Below are positions 26,530 through 35,935 of a stretch of DNA of 64,000 nt, piece by piece (the first letter of the stretch is position 1; each line of letters begins with the position of its first letter). The notes beneath the pieces are model-generated. The model ran no database searches, was not told the DNA's origin, and was given only the letters and a program-made list of their open reading frames with translations. Both the position numbers and the translations under genes were made by a program. Origin of the DNA: Podospora comata (Eukaryota; Ascomycota; Sordariomycetes; Sordariales; Podosporaceae); NCBI GenBank assembly GCA_017354895.1, contig CP071495.1, positions 665,001-729,000 on the forward strand. Direction: 5' to 3'.

Positions 26530-27660
26530 TTAAGCTGCCTCGACTTTGAGGATACTCTTGACGGACTGTAAAGGCCTTCAAATTTCGACAATGTTGAGCC
26601 CAGCGCTGGCTACCAACTCACGCCACTCTTCCTCGGACCGCTCAGCCGCGGCAAGACATGCCATCATGGTAAGATCGGATACAGTAGCCCTTGAAGGCGG
26701 CTTCACGCTGCTCACCAAACTTTCATGTATCAGCAGTCTCGGATAGCCTTTCCTCACAGCAGGTGCCAAGGTCTGCAAGATCTTCTTGGCGGTCTCAGCT
26801 GGTTAGCCATGCAACAATTTGTCCCTGAAATAAAATCGGGCGCCCCTTTGATTTTGCCAGCTGTGGAGTGAAGAAATTGTGTAGCTGTAACTGGATGACG
26901 GGACCGACTTTCACTCCATTGAGGGTACCGAGCAAATCTTGAAGAGCCAGACAGCCAGAGGCAGTCTCTGGATGCCGGGCCAGAAACTTCTTCAAATCAT
27001 GACCTTGACACCGCCGAGATTTACGACAAGCGGGCGAATCTTGTCGTTGTCGATCTTTGAGAGAAGGGCGAGGATGGTGTCGAAAGGGTGTATATCGACC
27101 CAGGGCGTCGGGTTGTATTTGGAGTGGCACTCCAGAGCATCGTTGATATCTGATGTCAGGGGCGTACTTGTCCATACATGCCAGCAAATGAAAGATGCTC
27201 AACCAGAGCCTTTGCCCACGGGGTTCGCGCATATGTATATTGTGCAACTTATCTGATCAGTGACTGGCCGGATATGTATGGCACGCATCATGCGCCCTAC
27301 AAGTTCACCACTCCAACATCAATGTCCGTGTTCCGTATCACACTTTTAAGCAAGAGGGAAATGCGAATGAGAAGCTCATCGGCACCCGTGAGGTGAGCCA
27401 ATATGGAGCATGTTATGGGGGCTCCTTCACGCTCGGCCGCCCAATTTGTGAACACGCCAGCGTCGATGAGGATTTTTACTGCAGTGTTGATGCTGGGAAT
27501 GACCCAGTTTTGGTCCCAGGCGATGTCCCAAGGACATTGAATTCTCCGCAGGGCTTCGGAACGCTGCGTCTCTCGCCCGCATTATTTCGGTGTTTGAGAA
27601 GTACGTGGCGTCAACACACTCAAGACTGGCCAGGAGCTGGTCTGTTGGTATCATATTGTG
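26530..27660 (-). pseudogene. Family-2 O-methyltransferase pseudogene (SAM-dependent)
   Basis: Reading the minus strand in all frames recovers an O-methyltransferase in order, scattered over frames. From 27581 there is an N-terminal winged-helix segment with RRIQCPWDIAWDQNWVIPS and NTAVKILIDAGVFTNWAAE. At about 27.03 kb there is a SAM motif I-like VVNLGG, continued in another frame as GHDLKKFLARHPETASG. At about 26.9 kb comes LHNFFTPQ. Finally LLHG-stop-PAETAKKILQTLAPAV and ATVSDLTMMACLAAAERSEEEWRELVASAG run to about 26.58 kb. A TAA replaces the Trp expected after LLHG (HxW motif), and at least three frame changes and other stops occur. Introns could explain one or two of the shifts but not the stops. 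The composition is balanced, so decay was not mainly by RIP. An intact paralogue elsewhere may exist. Confidence 0.72.
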
Positions 27661-29100
27661 CTGTGGGTAAAATGTTATCTCATTTGAGGCTGTCGCCGAG
27701 TGGTAGATTGGCACGGGGCCGTGTGTATTTATCATCAACCTCACTCTCCCCCTCATTCCGATACCGCCACGCGGCCCCATGTGCGGATATCTGTGGTTAG
27801 AATAATATGGAAAGTCCAGGGAGAAGGTCAAAAAAGACTGCTGCACAATACAAGAAGTTCGTCATGGCCCCTGGTCATAGGCTTTCTTTGTGGCCCACCT
27901 GACCACTTTTATGTTGTGTACACATTGGTATAACAACCATATCCACCCCTTGCTAAGCACTGTTTGTCAAGCTTTCCGTGTAGGCTTGAATCAGGATAAT
28001 AGGCGAGCAAAACAGCGCCAAGCACCAACGGAGTATCGAAAGTTGTATAATCTTGTTGATAACCTGGGACACCATTTTGATCCCGCCTGCGGTGGGCTCA
28101 GGTGAATATCATTCTGAGATCCAGATGTCCTCCCCACGCATAGCGCTTAACGTGGGTGGATATTGAGTGAGGGATTACACGAGTACACTAAGAGGTTTCA
28201 GTACATGGCTTGTGTGATGTTGGGGACTGGGGACTGGGGAGTGTAGTTTGCTAATCGAGCATGCTGCGCAGCGTCTGCGGTGATTTTCACAGCCCGGTTC
28301 AATCTTATCCACTCGGTCTCTCAGGGATGCGCAGTGTCCACGAACAGGGACACTTGACTGAGTATGAAGAATTCGTTCCAGCACATAGCCAGGTCTCCAG
28401 TCAACAGTGACGTCGGGTAAGATCTCGCGACTAAGATAGATAGCCTTGGAGGAGCGACCTGGAAGTCGGAGGATCCACAATATGATGAGTGTGTCCGTTG
28501 CTTCCCACTCTCTGGGCGGGATCATACCGCAAGGGCATGCTGGTAGTTTACAGACCAAAGGTGACAAAAAGGAACAATCAAAAACCCACAGTTTGCAGTT
28601 TCCAGTTGCTTGTTTCATTTTAGCTTCGACAGTGGGTGGGGCCTTGTTTGGGTTCCCCCCACCATACTCCGTTGCTCCTCTCGCTCTGCCCCCCCCTCTT
28701 CAAGCCTCTCTTCATCTCTCTCCAACACTGTCTACATTTTCCCTAACCCCTCCACTCAATCTTCGCAACCAACCTGCTATGTGGGGTCTCGAGCTGCCAC
28801 CGAAGTATTGTGTAGTCTGTAGCGTGTGTGTCAATGTGTCACGTTTATTAGCCGAAAGCTATCGCTACGTAGTTGTAACGACCTTGTAAAAATTATTTAG
28901 GGATAGGTATAGGCCAACTTGTGATAATAGTTAGGAGTATTTTCTATAGCTTATTTAAACCCATTAATCTTTTATATTATTATTATAATAGTAAAGGTAG
29001 AGGTAATAAAAACATTTTATATATTGAGTATTTCACTCTAATCTTAAATTTTAATTTAATTGATTTAGTAGTATATGATATTATTGAAACTAAAATCTAT
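27661..29100. other. No supported gene
   Basis: Between the pseudogene and the Fot1 element several overlapping open frames occur on both strands, the longest being 147 codons (28175-28618 minus and 28446-28889 plus). None shows a recognisable domain, and they overlap each other antisense. From about 28.88 kb to 29.1 kb the sequence turns AT-rich and eroded, an isolated patch abutting the transposon's TA duplication. Confidence 0.5.
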
Positions 29101-29102
29101 TA

Positions 29103-30964
29103 ACGTGCATGATAAGCGAGCGACGCAGATAAGCGAGCGACGCACTCTCCACCACCTTACTATAACTATCCTCAATTGCTAGACCACAACATTAAGAACC
29201 AACTACAATTACGTCAGAAACAGCTGAATCAGACCCTTCTGCAGCCTCCTGGCAAGTGCGGGCATTATGGCCAGGCTTGCCGCACACACCACAGCACTGA
29301 ACCTTCGTACGAGCCCCCCCTGCACTACCGCCATCCGGCTGTATTTCTTCCACTGCCTCCCCACCCACGGCCTTCTGGTCCAGTAGATCATGTGCATCTT
29401 GCACAGTAAGTGATCCTCCGAGCCGTACACGTGTTTTTTTAGCTCTCCGGCGCTTACTTAGTGCCTCATTGGCCTTGCGGAGCGAAGCGTTCTCTGACTG
29501 AAGGAGGGCCACCTGGTGCATCACAGCCATCGTACCCTTAGTAAGCTGGTCTATAGCAACCAACATCGAGGTCGGGGAGCTATTTTGATGGTTGGTAATG
29601 CGAGTCTTAATAAGCGTTGACTGTGAGTTGGCTTCTCGGGGGTTTTGTGGTGTCTGGAATACCCAAGGTAGTGCCGTGCCCGGCCTTGAGGATGGGGGTG
29701 TTGGCGTACGAAGCTTTATATCTAGCTTAGAAAGCACCCTCTCTGGATCGTATGGAACAAGGCCAGCACCCGCAAAGCTACCCTATATATTCTTCTCCGT
29801 TATAGAGGCGAAGAAAGCCTCGCGGAAGGTACAGAGAAACTCGAGCTTACTTACGTAGTTAATATATATGCGCATTAAGCCCTCGATCTGGCGGCCGTAC
29901 GCCTGTTTTAGCGGCCCAAAGCAGCCAATATCGAGTGGCTGGAGGAGGTGGGAGGAGTGTGGAGGCATGCAGAGCGTGATAATATTATTCTGCTGGCAGT
30001 GGCGCTCGAATTCAGTTAAGTGGTGGCTTTCGTGGCCATCGAGGATTAATAACCGGTATTTACCCTTCGTACGGAACGCTGTATGATAGTCGAAGTGCTT
30101 GATCCAATCTAGGCCTACCGGATTGGTAGTCTAGCTATTATCGGTAGTTGCGATGCGCCAAGTAGACGGTAAATTGCACTCGGTATACCAGTTGGCAAGG
30201 TGGTACTGTGCGGCCAAGATAATAAAGGGCGGGATAGCCCAGCCGAGGGCATTGACTCCCTGTATTACCGTTGCCCACTCGCGGTTACCAGGCTGGGCCA
30301 GTTTTGCCTTACTAAGGCCGTCCGAGGTTGTAACTACCATACCTGCGAAGATAATGCCCATCATAAACCCAGTCTCGTCGAAGTTGTAAATATCGTCATC
30401 TACAATACCGTACTTGGCCTTGGTGTTCCGTACGAGTATAAACCACTCAGTAATGACCTTTGGATCCTCGCATTTAGCTCTCTGGTAGTCGTATCTGCGC
30501 GTAAAACGCGTACGGAGCTGTGGCTGGCGTTTAACGAAGTTATGGGCCCAGCGTTTGCCAACAGGAGGCGCGTCGCGTACGCGTAGCAGTTAGTTGGCCA
30601 TATCTTCCACGCCACTTAATCTAGGTGGGAATGCGCGTGCAGATAGCTCAAGGACGTACTGAACTATCGTCTTCTCCTCCAGATCCGTTAAATTACGTGA
30701 GTTGGCTGGAATATCGCGTCGCATTGGTCGGCCATTACGCCTATGGCGGAGGGTTGCTTCTGGGACGTTATATAACTTGGCTGCAGTACGGATACTAAGA
30801 TCCTCCTTATTTTGAATAGCTTCGAGGGCAAGAAGAAGTCTAGCTTCTTTTGAAGGGCCGTCCATGGTTGTTGGTGGTGAATTGTAGTAGAAGATATTTA
30901 AGAGACGTGTTGTGGTGGAGAGTGCGTCGCTCGCTTATCTGCGTCGCTCGCTTATCATGCACGT
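29103..30964 (-). mobile_element. pogo/Fot1 DNA transposon (copy A), nearly whole
   Basis: A 1862-bp element with perfect 53-bp terminal inverted repeats (29103-29155 and 30912-30964), flanked by TA duplications at 29101-29102 and 30965-30966. Each terminal repeat contains a tandem pair of the 17-bp motif gataagcgagcgacgca (left: 29111-29127 and 29128-29144), which is likely the transposase binding site. The transposase reads minus and keeps a single frame with three stops. Composition is close to that of host genes, so this copy is younger, or escaped most RIP, compared with copy B at 15909-24913. Confidence 0.93.
29192..30865 (-). pseudogene. Fot1/pogo transposase with three in-frame stops
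   Basis: From ATG 30865 to the stop at 29192 the frame spans 557 codons and never shifts. It is interrupted by a TAA (30587-30589) and two TAGs (about 30128-30130 and 29780-29782). All three are one C-to-T step from CAA or CAG, so RIP or deamination explains them. Domains in order: an N-terminal psq/CENP-B-type helix-turn-helix (residues 1-110, with AAKLYNVPEATLRHR); a DDE superfamily catalytic core with NFDETGF, LLILDGHESHH and HSSHLLQPLD carrying the three acidic positions; a Pro/Thr-rich linker; a short coiled coil (QSENASLRKANEAL); and a C-terminal CCHC knuckle CGVCGKPGHNARTC. It catalyses cut-and-paste transposition in related active elements. This copy is unlikely to make full-length protein. 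Confidence 0.9.
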
Positions 30965-30966
30965 TA

Positions 30967-31270
30967 CATGAAATATATATGATGAATTAGTTTTTTAACC
31001 TTCATAATACATTTTTTCTTTTTCTTCTTTACTTTTTAAATGATATTATATTTTGTCTTCTTTTTTAAATTTTTTACTTACTATAAATTACAAAACCCTT
31101 TTTTTTTTTAGTTTACATATTTTTATAATATTTTTTTCGTTTACAAATACAATTTTTAATAATCATAATACTCTTCAATACTTTTGTATCTAATTATACT
31201 GTATATAAAGGGTAAATATCACAGACTAATCATATAGCAAAGCTAGGTAGAGACTGCAGCTAACCGTATC
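30967..31270. other. AT-rich eroded DNA
   Basis: AT-rich sequence without an open frame or recognised repeat, between the transposon and the LTR relic that begins at 31271. Confidence 0.5.
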
Positions 31271-31573
31271 TGTCATTAGAAAGAAGAGGACACGACGGCA
31301 GAGCTACAGGGTCGGAGAAGGCTCACTACTGGTCGCTGGTGAACGGGAGTGATTTAGGTACGAAGGTACTTAGAAATTTATGGTCTATATATATAGAGAA
31401 ACTAGATAGCTCGTAGATAGTTTCGCAGTATGCAATCACAGCTTGTATTCACGGTATCTTGTGTGTACATTGAGATATCCTGTTGTGCACTGTTTAGCTG
31501 CACCGATCTATTATCTAGGAGTTCGCCTTTAACTAGTATCTCTTTCAGAGGTTCTGCACAGGGGATCGTCACA
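31271..31573 (+). mobile_element. Solo LTR, diverged subfamily
   Basis: It begins tgtcattagaaagaagagg and ends ggggatcgtcaca, giving TG...CA ends over 303 bp. The right two thirds align with the LTR at 32091-32443, sharing tagtttcgcagtatgcaat, tgtgcactgtttagctgcac, and actagtatctctttcagagg. The left third differs, so it is a subfamily with another U3. A TATA-like tctatatatatagag lies near 31.39 kb. The flanks gtatc and gtaag are not a clear target duplication. Confidence 0.72.
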
Positions 31574-32090
31574 GTAAGAATAGAGATAATGAAATATAAT
31601 AAATAAATTTGCTAGTCTGAATCATAATTTTTATTTTTCCATTGATTATGGTTATCATTAGTATATTATAATCTTAATTATTATAGATCAAAATTTTTAT
31701 CGCGATATTTATTTACTTAAATGATTTTACAATTTATACATAACTTCTATAGAATTTAAGGTTATTAATTTATAAAACCTATATATTTCGTTTTTTTCTA
31801 ACTACATTAAGAAAAGAGAGTTTTGAGTTTTTTTTTAAAAAATTTTTTAAATGATAATAGAAGTATAATATTTAAAGAAAAAATATTCGATAATTTAGCG
31901 TATTATTTAATTTATAATATTACTATTAATATTAACATAGTCTTTTTGTAAAATAAAAACTTCATAAAATATACGTAAAAAACCTTTACATTTAAAAGGA
32001 TATTAAACTTTGTAATTTAATTTTTATAATATCATAATTCTTATTTTTAAATAAAAACTATTAAAGGTTATGCCTCATACAGCCTGTAGG
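31574..32090. other. AT-rich eroded DNA
   Basis: AT-rich spacer between the two LTR relics. No gene, RNA or recognisable repeat is seen. Confidence 0.5.
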
Positions 32091-32443
32091 TGTCACGGTT
32101 TTGGTAGAAAGTGGAGAACTGGCGGACCAATAAGAACTGGACCGGGAAGGTGAGCGGAGCTTACGGTCCAGTGGCTAGGACGGACTAATGAAATCGGGAC
32201 CAGGGACCGCGGCGGGGCTCACGGTCCACGGTCCACGGTCCCCAGGTCTATATATATGGAGGACCTAGATAGGTAGCAGATAGTTCCGCAGTATGCAATT
32301 CAAGTCATATTCGTTGGTATCAAGACTCTTGTGATTGAGACAAGCCATTTGCTGTGCACTGTTTAGCTGCACCAGACCAAGGTTGTCTAGAAACGACTTC
32401 GACTAGTATCCCTTTCATAGGTTCTGGATAGGGGTTCGTCACA
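32091..32443 (+). mobile_element. Solo LTR of the gypsy-type family, well preserved
   Basis: It runs from tgtcacggttttgg to ggggttcgtcaca, 353 bp with TG...CA ends. It carries a cluster of the family's acggtcc motif (32218-32241), a TATA-like tctatatatatgg near 32.25 kb and the tagttccgcagta segment after it, which together look like U3 enhancer repeats and the transcription start region. It is little mutated compared with the LTRs in the nested element. No target duplication is clear, and no internal region is attached. Confidence 0.85.
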
Positions 32444-32781
32444 ATAGAATTATAATTTAATAGAAAAAAAAAGGGAGGAAATAGACTATTAGGAGATGTC
32501 ATTAACTTAGAGTAAAGACACTGCGGATTATCTACAGTGCTCGCTGCACTACTTCCACGACTCCCCCGGAGCAAAAAAAAAGTTAAAAATGCGAGGCAGA
32601 ATCAGTCGTCTCCATGTCTCTCCATCAACAAGGCAAACAAGGGGTTTGTCAAAAACCCTCTCACTGGATCCCGATGACAGTATTCAAAAGGTCTCTTGAT
32701 ACCTCCTTGCCCGAGCAGAAGGTTGATATTTGACAGCCGGAGACCAGAAGAAACAATAGAGAGAGGCGTCACCAGCATCCC
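32444..32781. other. Spacer, no gene seen
   Basis: Transition from LTR to host-like composition. It probably contains the 3' region of the minus-strand gene ending at 32782. Confidence 0.4.
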
Positions 32782-33565
32782 TCAAAAGTTTACCTGCTCT
32801 GTAAGCCTCACCACCAGCACATTTTTGATCAATTCAAGTAGCACGAATGGTGAGCGCTCATTAAGTCTCCCACAATGATAAACTAGGTACGGGAGGTAAT
32901 CCGCCTTGGGGTCCATCACTCGTGCCAGCATTCTGACGTGGAAGGAATTTCGAGCATGCGCTAGCAGGTAGCCCCAAATCTCTTCCAGCGGACTCTCGTC
33001 AGATCGCTGGAGATAAGAGTGCAGGACGAAAAGCCCTTGAACCCTGTAGTCCTCCAACGCCACCAGTCTGGCTTTGCGGTACAGCCAGTCAGGGTCGTGC
33101 TTGAAGCAGGTTTCGTTGCAATACTTGATCAGCGATCTAAGACAACTTACTGCATCGAATCTTAAGCAGAGCTCCAGCAGCAGGTGCGTACCCAATAGTG
33201 TGATGCAAACGGTCGTTTTCGCCGTCCAAAGCATCGCGGTACATGAGTAGCCCGTTGATAGACTTCTCGGCCTCCTTGTCAGTGAAGTCTCCGACGCCGA
33301 GAAGATACTCAAGCCAATCTTCCCGATCACTTTTGATCGCTTGATTGACGAGGCTGTCATCGTATTCAAAGGGAACATCCGTGACATTGGGACGGGTGCG
33401 CTCGATGTCAATGATCCCGGCCATGTGTTTGTTGGCGAGAGCCAGATTGAGCTGATCTTCGGCTGACAAATAATGGGATCGGAGCAGAAGCCGGATGATG
33501 TGTTGAGCTTGCTGGGAGGAACCCAATGTACCGGTTGTCGACATTGACTCGGTGTTGATGGCCAT
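32782..33565 (-). pseudogene. Hypothetical ankyrin-like protein gene with a probable frameshift
   Basis: An ATG at 33565 opens a frame starting MAINTESMSTTGTLGSS that stays plausible to about residue 120 and then ends at 33137. A second frame takes over at about 33.2 kb with LLLELCLRFDAVSCLRSLIKY, resembling an ankyrin-type helix pair, and continues to the stop at 32782. The switch falls near the run ggg at about 33.2 kb. No GT-AG pair of normal intron length would join the two frames, so a one-base shift, or an assembly error, is the simplest reading. Together the parts span about 260 codons. The N-terminal part (QHIIRLLLRSHYLSAEDQLNLALANK) could be F-box-like. Function is unknown. It sits at the edge of the LTR-rich patch, where decay is expected. 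Confidence 0.5.
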
Positions 33566-34058
33566 ACTGACCAGATGAGGCAGGTATATGAGATAATATA
33601 GCGTTGATGGTGTTCTGGTGCTTTGTTAGTCTGTGTGTATTGATGATGAATGAAGTTGGATGGCCTAGAAGTAAGGTTTGAAGCTGGGAGGTGGATTTCG
33701 ATTACTGAAATATGCTTCTACCGATAGCATTGTTAAGTCACAAGGCCTTTCTTCATCCTGAAACATACATGTGGCGTGTTTCTGTGATGGATACCCAGTT
33801 TCAGAAAATGCAAATAACAGCAAGACAGTCCTGTAGGTAGAATTGTATGTCTTTGTTGCTTCTACACAATGACTTTGTCCCCGGCTATAAATATGTCTTT
33901 TTCTCAAAACAAAGATTTGATGGCCAACAGAAACAGCGCCTTTTCCCAGCCATGCCCAAAACACCAAGCTGGCCAGGTTCTGTACAAAATGATATCCCGA
34001 CAAGCATAATACATGCGCCGCTCGATCCATCTTTGATCAAGCAAGCCGGTCATCTTCT
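33566..34058. other. Intergenic, no gene seen
   Basis: It lies between the start of the frameshifted gene and the stop of the Rds1-like gene. A 121-codon minus-strand frame (33665-34030) is present but has no recognisable feature and is probably 3' untranslated sequence of the Rds1-like gene. Confidence 0.4.
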
Positions 34059-35192
34059 TCAACCCGACTTACCACGCAAGAGAGCCGTTGCAAGGGTTGC
34101 AGGCTGTTCCAAGATGACAGCTGGACCAGCAATGACAGACTCCTTTGTGGGCGCCCCCTGTCGATCCGCAACGCACGCAACGATGACCCCCTTGGTCTCA
34201 AAGTTGCGAGGGATAGTCACCCAGATCTCCTCGCGGGGCCAGTGACGCGTGTTAATGGGAACACTGACACTGGCCGTTGCATGAAAGAACACGGCATAAT
34301 ACTGGATGCGCTTGTTGAAGTAGGGCTGGTTACGTGGGTCGTCAAAGTGCAGACTGATCCTCGAGCCTGGCGTCAGGCTCACAGTGTCCTTCCCAGCCGA
34401 AAGGGCCGGCAGCCGTTGTCGGTTGTGGGGAAATTCCGGGTTCTCACGCGGACAGCTTCCAGGGACAATGAATGCATTGGTGGAGTCCAGAATTTCACCG
34501 GCGAAAGGGAAGATGGTGTCGGATGGACCGCCGAATGGATCTGCCTTCCAAACGTCCAGCAGCGCCCACACCTCGTGGCGGGTCTCAACCTCGGCGATGG
34601 CCAACATGGCTCCTTTGTTGAAGTCGAGCTTGGGAAGCTGCACCAGACCCGTAAGGAAGGCCATGCTGGAAATCTCAAGTACCGTCATCAGCGCCATATA
34701 CCCAACGGGCTCAGTAAAAGGAAACCGGTATTGGCAACGACCGGGCTTGATGGAGGTCGGCGAGATTTGGTTCTGAAAGATGCGCAGATGGCCGGCCTCG
34801 TTATTGCGGATCTCCATCAGGCGCCTATACGTGGTGTTGGGCATCCCCGCCTTGACGAAATCTTGTGGGGTGAAGGCCTCAATGCCTTGCTGATAAAACT
34901 CAAAGATTAGCCATTCGGCCGACAAGAGGTTCTGCCAAACCCAGTCATCAACACCAGGGGGCCCTTTCTGGGTTGGGAAGATTGGATCCGAAATGTTGCC
35001 TGGAAAAGGTCTATCGGTGCCCCAGTAATAATTGTAAAGATCTGACTGGCCTGGAATAGGGCCGTATGTGGGATCCGCCAGTCTCTGGGCTTCTCCGGAA
35101 TAATGAGGCGGTACCAGAGAAGCCGGGGCTGCTCTCACATGGTCGCAAAAGAGCGTCACTGCCCATGCCAGGAGGGGGGATTTGACGGCCAT
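34059..35192 (-). CDS. Secreted ferritin-like protein, Rds1/stress-response family
   Basis: The frame is open without introns. I choose ATG 35192, giving 377 aa, because it starts a signal peptide (MAVKSPLLAWAVTLFCDHVRAAP, cleavage near residue 21-23). The upstream in-frame extension has no ATG context of value. A ferritin-like domain follows at about residues 80-240. Its helices carry paired acidic/His residues: LLSAEWLIFEFYQQGIEAF, EIRNNEAGHLRIF and AIAEVETRHEVWALLDVW. The C-terminal 130 residues are beta-like (SLTPGSRISLHF). The family is related to fission yeast rds1, which responds to nutrient and stress signals. Its biochemical activity is not settled. It diverges from the P450 gene, sharing a 743-bp upstream region, so co-regulation is possible. 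Confidence 0.88.
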   Translation of the reverse strand: MAVKSPLLAWAVTLFCDHVRAAPASLVPPHYSGEAQRLADPTYGPIPGQSDLYNYYWGTDRPFPGNISDPIFPTQKGPPGVDDWVWQNLLSAEWLIFEFYQQGIEAFTPQDFVKAGMPNTTYRRLMEIRNNEAGHLRIFQNQISPTSIKPGRCQYRFPFTEPVGYMALMTVLEISSMAFLTGLVQLPKLDFNKGAMLAIAEVETRHEVWALLDVWKADPFGGPSDTIFPFAGEILDSTNAFIVPGSCPRENPEFPHNRQRLPALSAGKDTVSLTPGSRISLHFDDPRNQPYFNKRIQYYAVFFHATASVSVPINTRHWPREEIWVTIPRNFETKGVIVACVADRQGAPTKESVIAGPAVILEQPATLATALLRGKSG

Positions 35193-35935
35193 AATGCCGA
35201 GAAGTATCGAATCTGAATCTCGGACTTGATTGTTTTGAAGAACGTGAAGGTTGAGGCTGGACTGGGAAGATATTATATGAAAACAAAACGGGGGCTGATC
35301 CCAGCACGCGATCAACTTGTTTAGAAGGTAAAGATGACAGACAGGAGGCGGTCTTTTGAGATACGAGGGAATTGAAACTACTCACGGAACGGGCCCAAGA
35401 ACACCCAAGAAAATCCGGCTCAAAACCATCCGGTACGCGACTCGTTCCGTCTGCGCACCGGGAGGAAGACTGCAAGTAAAACGTGCGGTAAACTAAGAAC
35501 GTGGTGTTTTCAAACTGAAGCTGCCTCAAAGCCACTCGAAACCGGGCGAACCTTGGGAAGTAGTCGGTGCGATGAAAGATTCTCGGGTCGGAGTCTTGGG
35601 TAACGGTTGCAGTTGAAGAAAGAAGCAGATTTGGACGGTCCCTCATCAATTGCCGCCGGCCTTGCGTATCGCGACCGACGATGCACCGGCGTATACCAGT
35701 ATTCTCTCGGATATTGCTGAAAAAGTCATTGAAAACCTGGATCAAGGCGCCGCGGGTGACGACCTTCCCTCCACGGAATATCAACGGCTGACCGAGCATT
35801 CGGGACTGTCTCCAAGCTCCGGGATCCTGTCGCACTACATCAAGAGAGGAGACGGTTTTCGTGAGCAATGCTTTTCTTGAACCTCTCACTCTTCTGTTGA
35901 CTTATACCTATCCTGCGTTTCACCTTTCTGTTATC
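35193..35935. promoter_or_regulatory. Shared divergent promoter region
   Basis: The 743 bp between the ATGs of the Rds1-like gene (minus) and the P450 gene (plus) must hold both promoters and 5' leaders. Several antisense frames cross it but none looks coding. No clear TATA box or regulator site was identified. Confidence 0.5.

Noticed and set aside
35011-35889. 292-codon minus-strand frame across the divergent promoter
   Set aside because: It overlaps the 5' part of the Rds1-like gene in another frame, has no domain, and conflicts with the P450 start.
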